DNA of 64,000 nucleotides from Brevinema_A sp051649245 (GTDB taxonomy: Bacteria > Spirochaetota > Brevinematia > Brevinematales > Brevinemataceae): contig JBOFGS010000008.1 in assembly GCA_051649245.1 (NCBI GenBank), positions 17,417 through 81,416 of the forward strand, read 5' to 3'. The position numbers and the translations under genes were made by a program. Below are positions 35,359 to 44,984 of this stretch, one piece after another; within the stretch, counting starts at the first letter, position 1, and each line of letters opens with the position of its first letter. The notes beneath the pieces were generated by a model. The model saw only the letters and a list, made by a program, of their open reading frames with translations. It was not told the origin of the DNA and made no database searches.

Positions 35359-37779
35359 ATGGTATATGATTTCCATCATATTGAACAAAAATGGCAACAT
35401 TATTGGTCTGTGAATAATTCCTTTAAAGTCTATGAAGATCAAGATATACCGGCTGATAAGCGTATTTATTTGTTGGATATGTTTCCTTATCCTTCAGGTA
35501 ATGGACTTCATGTTGGACATCCAGAAGGGTATACAGCAACAGATATCTATGGTCGGTATCTTCGAATGAAAGGATATAATGTGTTACATCCAATGGGATA
35601 CGATTCTTTTGGGCTCCCTGCAGAACAATATGCCATAAAAACAGGTACCCACCCACGTTTGTCTACAGAACAAAATATTAATAATTTTGAACGTCAGATT
35701 AAAAGTCTTGGTTTTGCTTATGATTGGGATAGAAAGATTTGTACCCATGATCATCATTACTACAAATGGACACAATCCATTTTTCTAAAATTATTTGAAA
35801 AAGGTCTTGCTTATGAAGCAATGATGCCTGTCAATTGGTGTGAAGAAACACGAACTGTTTTAGCTAATGAAGAAGTTGTTGATGGAAAATGTGAACGTAC
35901 AGGACACCCTGTAATCAAAAAAAATCTTCGTCAATGGGTTTTGAAAATTACGGAATATGCAGAACGTTTGCTTGATGATTTGGCGTTGTGTGATTGGCCT
36001 GAGTCTATTAAACTTCTTCAAAAAAATTGGATTGGACGCTCTGAAGGTGCCGAAATTACTTTTAATGAAGTATCTACTAATGAAGATATTGTTGTATACA
36101 CAACAAGACCTGATACGTTGTATGGAGTATCTTATTTAGTACTTGCTCCGGGGCATCCACTTGTTCAAAAGATTACTGTTGCTGAGCAACGTAGTATTGT
36201 GGAATCTTATATTGAAATTTCTCGAACAAAAAATGATCTTGAAAGAACAGAATTAAGTAAACAAAAAACAGGTGTTTTCACAGGTGCTTTTGCGATTAAT
36301 CCTGTAAATAATCAACAAATTCCGATTTGGATTGGAGATTATGTTCTTGAAACGTATGGAACAGGTGCGGTAATGGCTGTACCTGCACATGATGAAAGAG
36401 ATTATCTCTTTGCGAAAACGTATCATCTTCCTATTGTTTGTGTGGTAGCGATAGAAAACGGTGTGCTACCAGATCTTTCTGAAAAAGCATTTACAGATGA
36501 TGGAATATCTTATCATTCTGAAGAATTATCAGGCTTATCAACAGCTATGATGAAATCAAAGATCGTTGAAAAATTAGCATCTTCTCATAAAGCAAAACAA
36601 AAAATTCAATATAAATTACGTGATTGGATCTTTTCACGACAACGTTTTTGGGGTGAACCTATTCCTTTAGTTCACTGTGAACAATGTGGAATTGTTCCTT
36701 TGCCTGAAGATCAATTACCATTAGTACTACCTGAAGTTGAGAGTTATTTACCTGCTACTACAGGTGAATCTCCTTTGGCAACGGTAAAAGATTGGTTGGA
36801 AACTACTTGTCCAAAATGTGGAGGCAAAGCAAAGCGTGAAACCAATACAATGCCCCAATGGGCAGGATCGTGTTGGTATTATCTTAGATATATTGATCCT
36901 CATAACCAAACACAATTAATTGACCCTCAAAAAGAAAAGTACTGGATGCCTGTTAATTTATATGTTGGTGGACAAGAACATGCTGTGTTGCATTTGCTCT
37001 ATGCACGTTTTTGGCATAAGGTTTTATTTGATTGTGGTTTTGTGTCTACACCGGAGCCATTCTTAAAGCTCGTTAATCAAGGTATGATTTTGGGTGAAAA
37101 TAATGAAAAAATGAGTAAATCTCGTGGGAATGTTGTTAATCCTGATGATATTGTTCAAGAATTTGGTGCTGACAGTCTTCGTTTATATGAGATGTTTATG
37201 GGACCTCTTGAAATGAGCAAACCTTGGTCCATGAATGGCATCAGAGGAGTAAAAAAATTCTTAGATAGAGTTTGGCGTTTGTACACAGAACATGATATTG
37301 TTGTACAAGAACCACCTATTGATCTTCTTAAATTGACCCATAAAACGATCAAAAAAGTATCTCAAGATATTGAATCAATTAGCCAATTCAATACAGCTAT
37401 TTCAGCAATGATGATATTAGTAAATGATTTAACAGCAAGAGATACGCTACCTAAAAGTATCCTTGAAATTTTAGCAAAACTTCTTGCTCCTTTTGCTCCA
37501 CATTTAGGTGAAGAACTTTGGGAAATGCTTGGTCATCCACCATTAATTGCGAATGCTTCTTTTCCTGAATATGATGATACACTTACCATTGATGCTGAAG
37601 TGGAGTTTGTGATCCAAATCAACGGTAAGACTAAAGATAAAGTCATTGTTTCTAAAGGTCTTGCTAAAGATGAGTTGGAAAAAATAGGTCTTACAGCAAT
37701 ACAAGATAAATTACAAGATAAACAAATTATTAAATGCATTGTTGTACCGGATAAATTATTAAATGTTGTGGTAAAATAA
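35359..37779 (+). CDS. leuS: Leucyl-tRNA synthetase
   Basis: A class I synthetase charging tRNA-Leu. The HIGH motif is in GNGLHVGHPEGYTATD (residues 49-52), and KMSKS appears as KMSKSRGNVVNPDD near residue 580. The CP1 editing domain is present, with TTRPDTLYG and GTGAVMAVPAHDERD, so hydrolysis of mischarged tRNA is expected. Zinc-type Cys pairs (CEQCG and CPKCGG) precede PQWAGSCWYYLRY. The 806-residue length is standard. The start has AAAGGAG. Confidence 0.97.
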   Translation: MVYDFHHIEQKWQHYWSVNNSFKVYEDQDIPADKRIYLLDMFPYPSGNGLHVGHPEGYTATDIYGRYLRMKGYNVLHPMGYDSFGLPAEQYAIKTGTHPRLSTEQNINNFERQIKSLGFAYDWDRKICTHDHHYYKWTQSIFLKLFEKGLAYEAMMPVNWCEETRTVLANEEVVDGKCERTGHPVIKKNLRQWVLKITEYAERLLDDLALCDWPESIKLLQKNWIGRSEGAEITFNEVSTNEDIVVYTTRPDTLYGVSYLVLAPGHPLVQKITVAEQRSIVESYIEISRTKNDLERTELSKQKTGVFTGAFAINPVNNQQIPIWIGDYVLETYGTGAVMAVPAHDERDYLFAKTYHLPIVCVVAIENGVLPDLSEKAFTDDGISYHSEELSGLSTAMMKSKIVEKLASSHKAKQKIQYKLRDWIFSRQRFWGEPIPLVHCEQCGIVPLPEDQLPLVLPEVESYLPATTGESPLATVKDWLETTCPKCGGKAKRETNTMPQWAGSCWYYLRYIDPHNQTQLIDPQKEKYWMPVNLYVGGQEHAVLHLLYARFWHKVLFDCGFVSTPEPFLKLVNQGMILGENNEKMSKSRGNVVNPDDIVQEFGADSLRLYEMFMGPLEMSKPWSMNGIRGVKKFLDRVWRLYTEHDIVVQEPPIDLLKLTHKTIKKVSQDIESISQFNTAISAMMILVNDLTARDTLPKSILEILAKLLAPFAPHLGEELWEMLGHPPLIANASFPEYDDTLTIDAEVEFVIQINGKTKDKVIVSKGLAKDELEKIGLTAIQDKLQDKQIIKCIVVPDKLLNVVVK

Positions 37780-37781
37780 TC

Positions 37782-38813
37782 ATGAAAAATTATAGATTTT
37801 TATTCTTTCTTTTTCTACTATCTTTGACATCTGTTACATTATTATTTGCTCAAACTCTTGATCAGCAAATGAGACAGGCTATTCAAGAAGGTGTTATTCC
37901 TACTAATTTTACAACACCTAATTTATCTAATATTAATACCTTAAATCGTTTCTTTGATCAAGCTCCGGAAGGAATTTCTTCTTTAATTTCAGTTCCTGAA
38001 TTAGTTGAAGAGGTCAAAATGGGGCTGGTAACTACTTATTTTCCACAAGGTTATGGGAGAAATCAACTCCATTATGGTATTTGGAATGCAATACCTTTTG
38101 TTATTTTTAATAATACGAGCTTGGAAGTACGATTTGGACTTATTTTTGAGCATAGGCAGATTGGTTTCATTCCTGATGACTGGATTTCAACCACGATCTC
38201 TGCAGCAGGTCTTCCTGAAATTAGTTTTTTGATTCCTCCAACAAAAACATTTTTGAATTATGCCAATGGAACCTCTCAATGGCGTGCTACTGTTTTGTTA
38301 ACCGAAGACCAGATCACAAACTTAAAACGTTATGCAGAAACAGCTGCAACACCCAATCCAAATGATCCTTACCAAGATACATTTAATGCCACACACCGTT
38401 TTATTGACAGCAGTACAAGAGATTACCTTTTGGGTACAAGAAATAAAAATTATCTTAAAATTTTGCTCCAAGTTTATGATTACATTAAAGAAAATCCTCT
38501 GGTAAAAACATTTCAACAACAGGATAAGTTTCCTAAAAGTGGCTTTTTTGATGAAATTCTTCAAGATACTAATACTATTCTACCTTCAGTTCCTACTAAT
38601 GCTCCTTCTCCTACTACAGCCACTTCTCCTGTAGATGCCTCAATCAAAGAAGGTACAGAAGAGACGGTTGCTCCGGAATTGGAGATTACAGAATCTATGA
38701 TTACGGAAGAAATCACTACAGAAAGTGATGAAGATAGCTATGCAGAAGAGGCATACATAGAAGAAGCATATCCCGAAGAAGGATACCCTGAAGACACATA
38801 TGAAACTGAATAA
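37782..38813 (+). CDS. Exported protein with acidic Glu/Tyr-rich C-terminal tail
   Basis: The 343-residue product has a signal peptide (MKNYRFLFFLFLLSLTSVTLLFAQ) with an AQ-type cleavage site and no lipobox Cys. Residues 30-265 are a globular region with no family I recognise. The last 80 residues are low-complexity: a Thr/Pro/Ala stretch, then EEAYIEEAYPEEGYPED-type repeats rich in Glu and Tyr. It starts 2 bases after leuS with no Shine-Dalgarno sequence, so it is probably translationally coupled. A terminator follows. Function unknown. Confidence 0.65.
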   Translation: MKNYRFLFFLFLLSLTSVTLLFAQTLDQQMRQAIQEGVIPTNFTTPNLSNINTLNRFFDQAPEGISSLISVPELVEEVKMGLVTTYFPQGYGRNQLHYGIWNAIPFVIFNNTSLEVRFGLIFEHRQIGFIPDDWISTTISAAGLPEISFLIPPTKTFLNYANGTSQWRATVLLTEDQITNLKRYAETAATPNPNDPYQDTFNATHRFIDSSTRDYLLGTRNKNYLKILLQVYDYIKENPLVKTFQQQDKFPKSGFFDEILQDTNTILPSVPTNAPSPTTATSPVDASIKEGTEETVAPELEITESMITEEITTESDEDSYAEEAYIEEAYPEEGYPEDTYETE

Positions 38814-38855
38814 AAAATGACAAATATCTTTGATTACAGATATTTTAGTCAATAC

Positions 38856-38885
38856 AAAAAATAGGCTACTTACAGCCTATTTTTT
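38856..38885 (+). terminator. Rho-independent terminator
   Basis: A 12-bp perfect stem AAAAAATAGGCT / AGCCTATTTTTT with an ACTTAC loop. Confidence 0.9.
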
Positions 38886-38886
38886 G

Positions 38887-38915
38887 TTGCAAAAAATAAA
38901 AATATATCCTATAAT
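38887..38915 (+). promoter_or_regulatory. Sigma-70-type promoter for tyrS
   Basis: TTGCAA (38887-38892), a 17-base spacer and TATAAT (38910-38915), directly after the preceding terminator. Confidence 0.65.
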
Positions 38916-38942
38916 AATATTTTATCCAAACGAGGTTATATT

Positions 38943-40115
38943 ATGTTAAGTGTAGATGAACAACTCAATATTATTAAAAAAGGTGTTGTAGATTTACTTC
39001 CTGAAGAAGATTTGATTAATAAATTAAAAAAAAAACAATCTCTAAAAATTAAATTGGGAGCAGACCCTTCTGCTCCAGATCTTCATTTAGGTCATGCTGT
39101 TGTTTTAAGAAAATTAAGACAAATGCAAGACTTAGGACATCAAGTGATTTTTATTATTGGTGATTTCACAGCAATGATAGGTGATCCTACAGGAAAAAGT
39201 GAAACACGAAAACCTCTTGATCGTGAAACCGTGTTGATAAATGCAGAAACTTATAAACAACAACTTTTTAAGATTCTTGATCCTAAGAAAACTGAAATTC
39301 TTTTTAATTCAGCATGGTTAGATTCTTTGACATTTGCAGATATGATTCGTTTAACATCTCGAGTGACTGTTGCTCAATTACTGGAGCGAGATGATTTTTC
39401 AAAACGTTTTAAAGAGCATCGTCCTATTTCATTGGTTGAATTTATGTACCCTCTAGCTCAAGCCTATGATTCCGTGGTTCTTGAAGCAGATCTGGAAGCT
39501 GGTGGAACAGATCAAAAATTTAATTTATTATTTGGACGAGCTCTTCAACAAGCTCTCGGACACGAACCTCAATGTATCATCACCATGCCTATTATTGAAG
39601 GTCTTGATGGTGTTCAAAAAATGAGTAAATCACTGAATAATTATATAGGACTCACAGATACACCTGAAAATATGTTTGGCAAAATTATGAGTATTCCTGA
39701 TCATTTACTTGAGAAATATTTTGAGCTGTTAACAGATGTCGATATCGATACTGTCAAAAAACGTCTTGCTAGTGGTGAAAATCCAAGAAATCTCAAAGTG
39801 GAATTGGGTAAAAACATTGTGGAATGTTATCATTCTCGTTCTGCTGCAGATCAAGCATTGGCTCATTTTGAAAATGTCTTCAAAAATGGGGGCATTCCCG
39901 AAAATATTCCTGAATTTATTATTTCTGATAATAAATCTATTGTAGATTGTTTGGTCGAATCAGGACTTGCAAAAAGTAAAGGTGAAGTACGTCGTTTGAT
40001 TACTCAAAACGCTGTTTCTATCGATCATGAAAAGATTTTAGATGAACAGATGATTTCTCAAACATGCATTCTTCGTATGGGCAAATTAAAGTTTTTAAAA
40101 GTAATTAAACATTGA
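38943..40115 (+). CDS. tyrS: Tyrosyl-tRNA synthetase
   Basis: A class I synthetase. It has HLGH at residues 48-51, the tyrosine pocket FTAMIGDPTGKSE, YPLAQAYDSVVLEADLEAGGTDQKFN, and KMSKS near residue 227. The C-terminal S4-type RNA-binding domain ends in KLKFLKVIKH. The 390-residue length fits the TyrZ-like branch. It is followed by the sirtuin gene after 19 bases. Confidence 0.96.
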   Translation: MLSVDEQLNIIKKGVVDLLPEEDLINKLKKKQSLKIKLGADPSAPDLHLGHAVVLRKLRQMQDLGHQVIFIIGDFTAMIGDPTGKSETRKPLDRETVLINAETYKQQLFKILDPKKTEILFNSAWLDSLTFADMIRLTSRVTVAQLLERDDFSKRFKEHRPISLVEFMYPLAQAYDSVVLEADLEAGGTDQKFNLLFGRALQQALGHEPQCIITMPIIEGLDGVQKMSKSLNNYIGLTDTPENMFGKIMSIPDHLLEKYFELLTDVDIDTVKKRLASGENPRNLKVELGKNIVECYHSRSAADQALAHFENVFKNGGIPENIPEFIISDNKSIVDCLVESGLAKSKGEVRRLITQNAVSIDHEKILDEQMISQTCILRMGKLKFLKVIKH

Positions 40116-40134
40116 ATTTATTGAGGAAGGCATT

Positions 40135-40887
40135 ATGTCTAGACAAAAATATGACCAACTAATGGATTTAATTCTGAAATCCACTAATATTGTTGCGTTA
40201 ACAGGAGCTGGTTTATCGACAAGTGCAGGTATTCCTGATTTTCGTAGTCCAAAAGGCATCTATGCAGATCCTTCCATTGATGGAGAAAGAGTTTTTGATA
40301 TTAATGTGTTTCAAAATGATCCTACTATTTTTGGTAGATTTTTCACAAAATTATCTCCTCAAGTTAGTCAAGCAAAACCTACCAAAGGCCACTATATGCT
40401 AAAAAAATTAGAAGATATGAAAAAATTGACCTGTATCATTACTCAAAATATTGATGGATTACACACATTAGCTGGAAATCAAAATGTTCTTGAAGTACAT
40501 GGTCATCTTCGTGAATTTGTATGTATTAATTCTGTACATCATCGTATTGATTCTACCAAAATCAAGATAGAAGATGTTGAAAAAGGAATTATTTGTCCTG
40601 AATGTGGTGGATACATGAAGCCTGATATCATTTTCTTTGGAGAGCATGTAAAAGATCTTGAAAAAGTCTTGACGGAGATTCAAAAAGCTGATTTATTACT
40701 CATTATGGGAACATCACTGAGTGTTTATCCTGTTTCCGGTCTTCCAAGCTATTGCAAGGATGGAACTAAAATTGTCATTATCAATCAGACATCTACAACA
40801 TTAGATAAAGAAGCTTCTTTAATTATTAATGAAGATATTGATATTGTAGCTGAAAAAATGGGTTTTGTTAGTAACATGGCATATTAA
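40135..40887 (+). CDS. cobB: Sir2-family NAD-dependent protein deacylase
   Basis: Removes acyl groups from lysines using NAD. It has GAGLSTSAGIPDFRS (residues 24-38), TQNIDGLH, the catalytic His in EVHGH and a CPECGG zinc half-site. The other half reads CINSVHH rather than the usual CxxC, so the metal may be held by one Cys and nearby His residues, or be lost. PDIIFFGE and MGTSLSVYPVSGL are intact. At 250 residues it is normal. The start has AGGAAGG, and the gene is likely co-transcribed with tyrS. Confidence 0.88.
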   Translation: MSRQKYDQLMDLILKSTNIVALTGAGLSTSAGIPDFRSPKGIYADPSIDGERVFDINVFQNDPTIFGRFFTKLSPQVSQAKPTKGHYMLKKLEDMKKLTCIITQNIDGLHTLAGNQNVLEVHGHLREFVCINSVHHRIDSTKIKIEDVEKGIICPECGGYMKPDIIFFGEHVKDLEKVLTEIQKADLLLIMGTSLSVYPVSGLPSYCKDGTKIVIINQTSTTLDKEASLIINEDIDIVAEKMGFVSNMAY

Positions 40888-40929
40888 GATAAAAACACCC
40901 CTCAACGAGGGGTGTTTTTATCTTAATAT
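40881..40929. terminator. Bidirectional terminator spanning both stop codons
   Basis: A perfect inverted repeat of 24 bases per arm. It runs from ATATTAAGATAAAAACACC (40881 on) through a CCCTC/GAGGG core to TAATAT ending at 40929. Both convergent genes end in TAT TAA, and both stop codons lie in the arms. Confidence 0.85.
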
Positions 40930-43900
40930 GAGGAAATTAGTTTTTGTTTTCTGAGACAAATACGCTCAAAATCACAATTTTTACATTTATTATCGTATTC
41001 TGTTTTTATTTTTTTATCGGAAAAATATGTTTGAAATAAATTACATAAATCATTTCCAATATCAGACTCTGTTGTAAATGGTGAGAAATTTCCTTCTCCA
41101 AGTAAACCAATCAAACGATTGATCTCTTCTTTTTTAAAAGAAGAATATTCATGAATTGTGTTAAAACATTTTGTGGGATATTCTTGAAACATATCATTTG
41201 TTTCTAATAAAACATAAGAAATACTGTTGACAGGATTTTTGTGATTAATATCTAATAACGATGCATATAAAAATCCTTGAAAGAGGTGGAAAGGTATTTT
41301 TTGGTATTTTTTATAAGAGCTTCCACGTTTTTTATAGTCGATAATTTGGTATCCGTTTTCGCATGAATGTTGATCGATACGATCTATTTTTGCATGGATT
41401 TCTAGGGTATATTTTTCATTAATAGAGATGATTTTTTGTGAAAGTTCTCCTTCTCCGGATATTGCTTCAAAGAGCAAAGGTGTGTATTCTTTTCTAAAAA
41501 GTATTTCTTGAGTCTGCAAATATTGCATCAAAATAGCAAGAATATACTCATAATCAATCAAAAATACTTGACGGTATGGAGAATGCTTAATGAATTGGTC
41601 TAAAATTTCTCTTAATAATTGATGATCAAAAACTTCATGAGATGGAGAATCCTTTGTGTGATTAATATAGTGTTCTAATACATAGTGGTATAAGTTTCCA
41701 TAGTCAATATTCGTAGCATTATAGGATGGCAGTTCATAAGGTTTCAGCCTACAAAGCCCTCCCCAAAGCCCTTGATAACGACAACGACCTAGTTTTTCTA
41801 AACGTGTTGGGGATTGACTGATGATTGTGTTTTTAAAATCAAGCGTAAATTTGTTATTTGGAGATAAATAACCAAAATAAGCACGCCCTTTTGTGGATGG
41901 TAGCGTGTTGTTTTTGTAGGCATTGTTTGTTTTTTTGATAATATTAATATAAGATAATGCTTGTGAAATTTGTTCCACATCGGATGATTGTTGTACATAG
42001 GGCAACAATGTCTCTTCATAGTAATCATCAGGATCATGATCAAGTTCAAAAATTTTGGGATTATCCCATGTGGGCTGCAAAGGTGTTTCTTTATTCTGTG
42101 GAATCCTATTAAAGGATTTTTGCTTTGATAACATATTTTCCAGAAAATGAGAACACGCAATATAATGACCATGTTCATTGGCAGGTGTTCGTGAGAAAAA
42201 AATTTGTTCTGTTGCACGTGATAAGGCAAGAGCAAATGATAATTTTTCTTCTGAAAAATAATCTGATTCTGTCAGCCACAAAGATTTCCCAAATATTTTT
42301 TTTGAAATATTATTTAAAGAGATACGATCATGATTGTCAAATAAATCAAAACGTTGAGGAGCAGGAAATTCGCTTTCATTCATACCAATAATAAACACAG
42401 CTTTTGTGAAAATCCCTCTTGCATCTTCTGGACTCGTAATACGAAGAACTTTTTGCTTTGGGATATTTGTTCGATACCGTGTTTCTGAAATAATGAGATT
42501 AAAATACAATAAAAATGTTGAAAAATTAAGGGCTTGTTGATCGATCTGCTGGAGTGATTGTTGAATATTTTGGAAGACATTTTTTAATTTTGCGATGCTT
42601 GCGTAATCTTTGGCAAGAGCATCTTCAAGCAAATCTTGTATCATTTTGTTTTCGATGAGTACTAGTGTATCCTCAGTACCTAAAAATAATAACAAATCAG
42701 TAATGTAATTGATAAAAAAATGAATAGGGTACTCTTTTTTAGGATCAATGGTGTATAGTTGATCACACAATGCTAGTATCGTGTCTTTTAAAAGATTTGT
42801 TTGTTTCGTAATCTCAATATCTAAATCATGTAATCGATCAAATGTTTTGATCCAAGCCTCTTGTTTACCTATGGTTGCTAAAGGAATCAATTTAGGTGCT
42901 TGTAGTAAAATATTTCTCAAATCTTTTGAAACATAATTTGAGTGTGCTAAAAATTCCAGTGTTTTATGAGTAAGATCTTGTTGGGAAAAATTTAGTAATT
43001 TTTTAAGAAATAATATTAATGGATTATCACTTAATAAATGATCTTTTGTCATACGATAAGGAATCCCTGATTTTCTCAGAATGGATTCAAATAAAGGGAC
43101 ATAAATGTCTTGTTTTTTGGTAATGATTAAAATGTCATCCAGTGTGTAGTGTTCGAATAAACATAATTTTTTAATTTGATTGGTAATTTCTTCAACTTCG
43201 CGGTGTTTTCCAAATGCTTGAATTTCATGAATACGGATTGTTGATGACTCGTTGTTGTTCTTTAAAAATTGATCAACAAGGATATGTGATGGATGTGGAT
43301 ATGTAAGTGTTTTAATACTAGCATCCGGAAAAAATACTTGAAATTGTTCCAATGTATTATAGCAGATCTCATGGTGGATATTGGGAATAGAAATAGTTAT
43401 TTTTTTATCATATTTTTTTGCTTCTTTAAGAACGTGAGAAATAATTTTAAATTGATTTGGTGTCATATCAACAAATCCATCAACAAAAATAGCAAAAGGA
43501 AAAAAGTCTTTAGAAAGGTTAGAGCTCATCGAAGCAATTAAATCCACAGCAAATTTAGTATCAGAGAGATTGTTGGAAGACAAAATGCGATGAAATTCAT
43601 CCAAAATAATCTTTAAATCATGAATACGATCTTGTAAATGTGGTATTGATTCTAAGCGTTCAATATTTTTATCTCGTAGTGCATCAATAATACGATAGAT
43701 TATCTGAATAATTTTAGGTCTGTTGGAAATATTTTTAAATGCTTTAAATTGATATTCATTTTTTTTGATAATATTTGAAATGATCAGAAATTTATCAAAA
43801 TTAGATAGTGTCTTTGGACAGTCGATAGGATTTGGAAATAATTTTTCCAAGAGAAGTTTTTGAAATTCTGATAGTGTAATAACAGGATTGTCAGTGATTC

Positions 43901-44057
43901 CTTTTGTTGTGTTGAGGATTTGTCTATATAATTGATCTTTATGCTGGCGTGAGGGAACAATAATCCAAAAACTTTTTTGTTTAGAGATCAGTGTTGATAC
44001 TTCTTGGCAAATATGAAAGGTTTTACCCGACCCAAAATGTCCTAATAATAACTCCAT
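40923..44057 (-). CDS. addB: AddB/RexB-type nuclease-helicase subunit
   Basis: A helicase-nuclease subunit for double-strand-break end processing. The Walker-like motif GHFGSGKT is at residues 6-13. The C-terminus has a PD-(D/E)xK nuclease signature (IDRID, then IIDYK near residue 907). The Cys set of AddB is present: one Cys in GRCRYQG, then C-x2-C-x5-C as CKNCDFERIC at the end, matching the 4Fe-4S staple of the B. subtilis protein. At 1044 residues it is near the usual 1100. No addA partner lies beside it, which is unusual. It is the last gene of the leftward exbD-tonB-addB run, and its ATG is 10 bases after tonB. Confidence 0.82.
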   Translation of the reverse strand: MELLLGHFGSGKTFHICQEVSTLISKQKSFWIIVPSRQHKDQLYRQILNTTKGITDNPVITLSEFQKLLLEKLFPNPIDCPKTLSNFDKFLIISNIIKKNEYQFKAFKNISNRPKIIQIIYRIIDALRDKNIERLESIPHLQDRIHDLKIILDEFHRILSSNNLSDTKFAVDLIASMSSNLSKDFFPFAIFVDGFVDMTPNQFKIISHVLKEAKKYDKKITISIPNIHHEICYNTLEQFQVFFPDASIKTLTYPHPSHILVDQFLKNNNESSTIRIHEIQAFGKHREVEEITNQIKKLCLFEHYTLDDILIITKKQDIYVPLFESILRKSGIPYRMTKDHLLSDNPLILFLKKLLNFSQQDLTHKTLEFLAHSNYVSKDLRNILLQAPKLIPLATIGKQEAWIKTFDRLHDLDIEITKQTNLLKDTILALCDQLYTIDPKKEYPIHFFINYITDLLLFLGTEDTLVLIENKMIQDLLEDALAKDYASIAKLKNVFQNIQQSLQQIDQQALNFSTFLLYFNLIISETRYRTNIPKQKVLRITSPEDARGIFTKAVFIIGMNESEFPAPQRFDLFDNHDRISLNNISKKIFGKSLWLTESDYFSEEKLSFALALSRATEQIFFSRTPANEHGHYIACSHFLENMLSKQKSFNRIPQNKETPLQPTWDNPKIFELDHDPDDYYEETLLPYVQQSSDVEQISQALSYINIIKKTNNAYKNNTLPSTKGRAYFGYLSPNNKFTLDFKNTIISQSPTRLEKLGRCRYQGLWGGLCRLKPYELPSYNATNIDYGNLYHYVLEHYINHTKDSPSHEVFDHQLLREILDQFIKHSPYRQVFLIDYEYILAILMQYLQTQEILFRKEYTPLLFEAISGEGELSQKIISINEKYTLEIHAKIDRIDQHSCENGYQIIDYKKRGSSYKKYQKIPFHLFQGFLYASLLDINHKNPVNSISYVLLETNDMFQEYPTKCFNTIHEYSSFKKEEINRLIGLLGEGNFSPFTTESDIGNDLCNLFQTYFSDKKIKTEYDNKCKNCDFERICLRKQKLISSY

Positions 44058-44067
44058 GTGGAAACCT

Positions 44068-44976
44068 TTATTTTATTGATATTGTAAATGTTTTTACAAC
44101 CGTATCGTACGTGTTTTTAGAACTTTCTTCAATACGAATCTTACGTAGTTCATTACGAAAAATATTATCAATAATAGGATCACCTGATGATTTGATTAAT
44201 TCAACAGACGATACCCAGCCTTGAGGACTAAATGTCATTGACGCTGTTACAGAATAACCATAACCTCGAGCTTTATATTGATCAGGTATTTGTTCGGTAA
44301 TTTTTGGGAATATAATTGTTTTTCTAGGAGCACCAGACCACGAAGCATTTTCTAAAAAATCAGACTGCTGAATTTTTTCATCCTTTTTCTGTGCAAGTAG
44401 ATTTTCTAATTCATGGGCAAGTAACTCTTCTTCTTTTGGTTCTTGTGGTTTTATCGTTTCAGGAAGTGTAGTTTCTATAGGTGTAGTTTGGAGTTTCTCT
44501 TCTAATACTGGTGGTGTGACTATTTCTTCTATTATAGGGACAGGAATCGATTCAGTAGGAATATTTTCTGCAACCTTAGCTTTAGGTAGAGAATTTTCTG
44601 TAGGCACAATAGTTTTTTTAATCTGTTCAACATTTTTTGCTTTAATCGGATCAGGAGACATTACTTTTTTAGGAGTGACAGACTCTTTTTTTTGATCAAT
44701 TTTTTGATGAGAAGGAGTTGATTTACGAACAGATTTTTTGATCTGTTGTGGTTTTACGGAGGGTGTGGCTTTTGGTGATGGAATTTCAGCAGGTTTAGGC
44801 AAGACAGGAGCTGTGGACATTGATGATCCTAAATTCATTGTAATAGTTACTTTTTTTGTTGATTCTTCGATATCAGGAACTACCCATAAAAATAAAACCA
44901 ATAAAAAAGCATGTAATCCAATTGACAACATAATGTATGAAAAAAGTGGAGAATTTTCTTGACGAGATACTAACAT
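44068..44976 (-). CDS. tonB: TonB-like energy transducer
   Basis: The 302-residue product has an uncleaved N-terminal membrane helix (about residues 15-38). A long Pro/Lys/Glu-rich periplasm-spanning linker follows (residues 55-200). A C-terminal TonB-type domain ends it, with VTASMTFSPQGWVSSVELIKSSGDPIIDN. The linker is typical of TonB proteins that reach the outer membrane. The start ATG at 44976 has GGAG 6 bases upstream. The in-frame TTG just before it is less likely. exbD precedes it by 8 bases. No exbB is visible in the window. Confidence 0.82.
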   Translation of the reverse strand: MLVSRQENSPLFSYIMLSIGLHAFLLVLFLWVVPDIEESTKKVTITMNLGSSMSTAPVLPKPAEIPSPKATPSVKPQQIKKSVRKSTPSHQKIDQKKESVTPKKVMSPDPIKAKNVEQIKKTIVPTENSLPKAKVAENIPTESIPVPIIEEIVTPPVLEEKLQTTPIETTLPETIKPQEPKEEELLAHELENLLAQKKDEKIQQSDFLENASWSGAPRKTIIFPKITEQIPDQYKARGYGYSVTASMTFSPQGWVSSVELIKSSGDPIIDNIFRNELRKIRIEESSKNTYDTVVKTFTISIK

Positions 44977-44984
44977 CAAAACTC

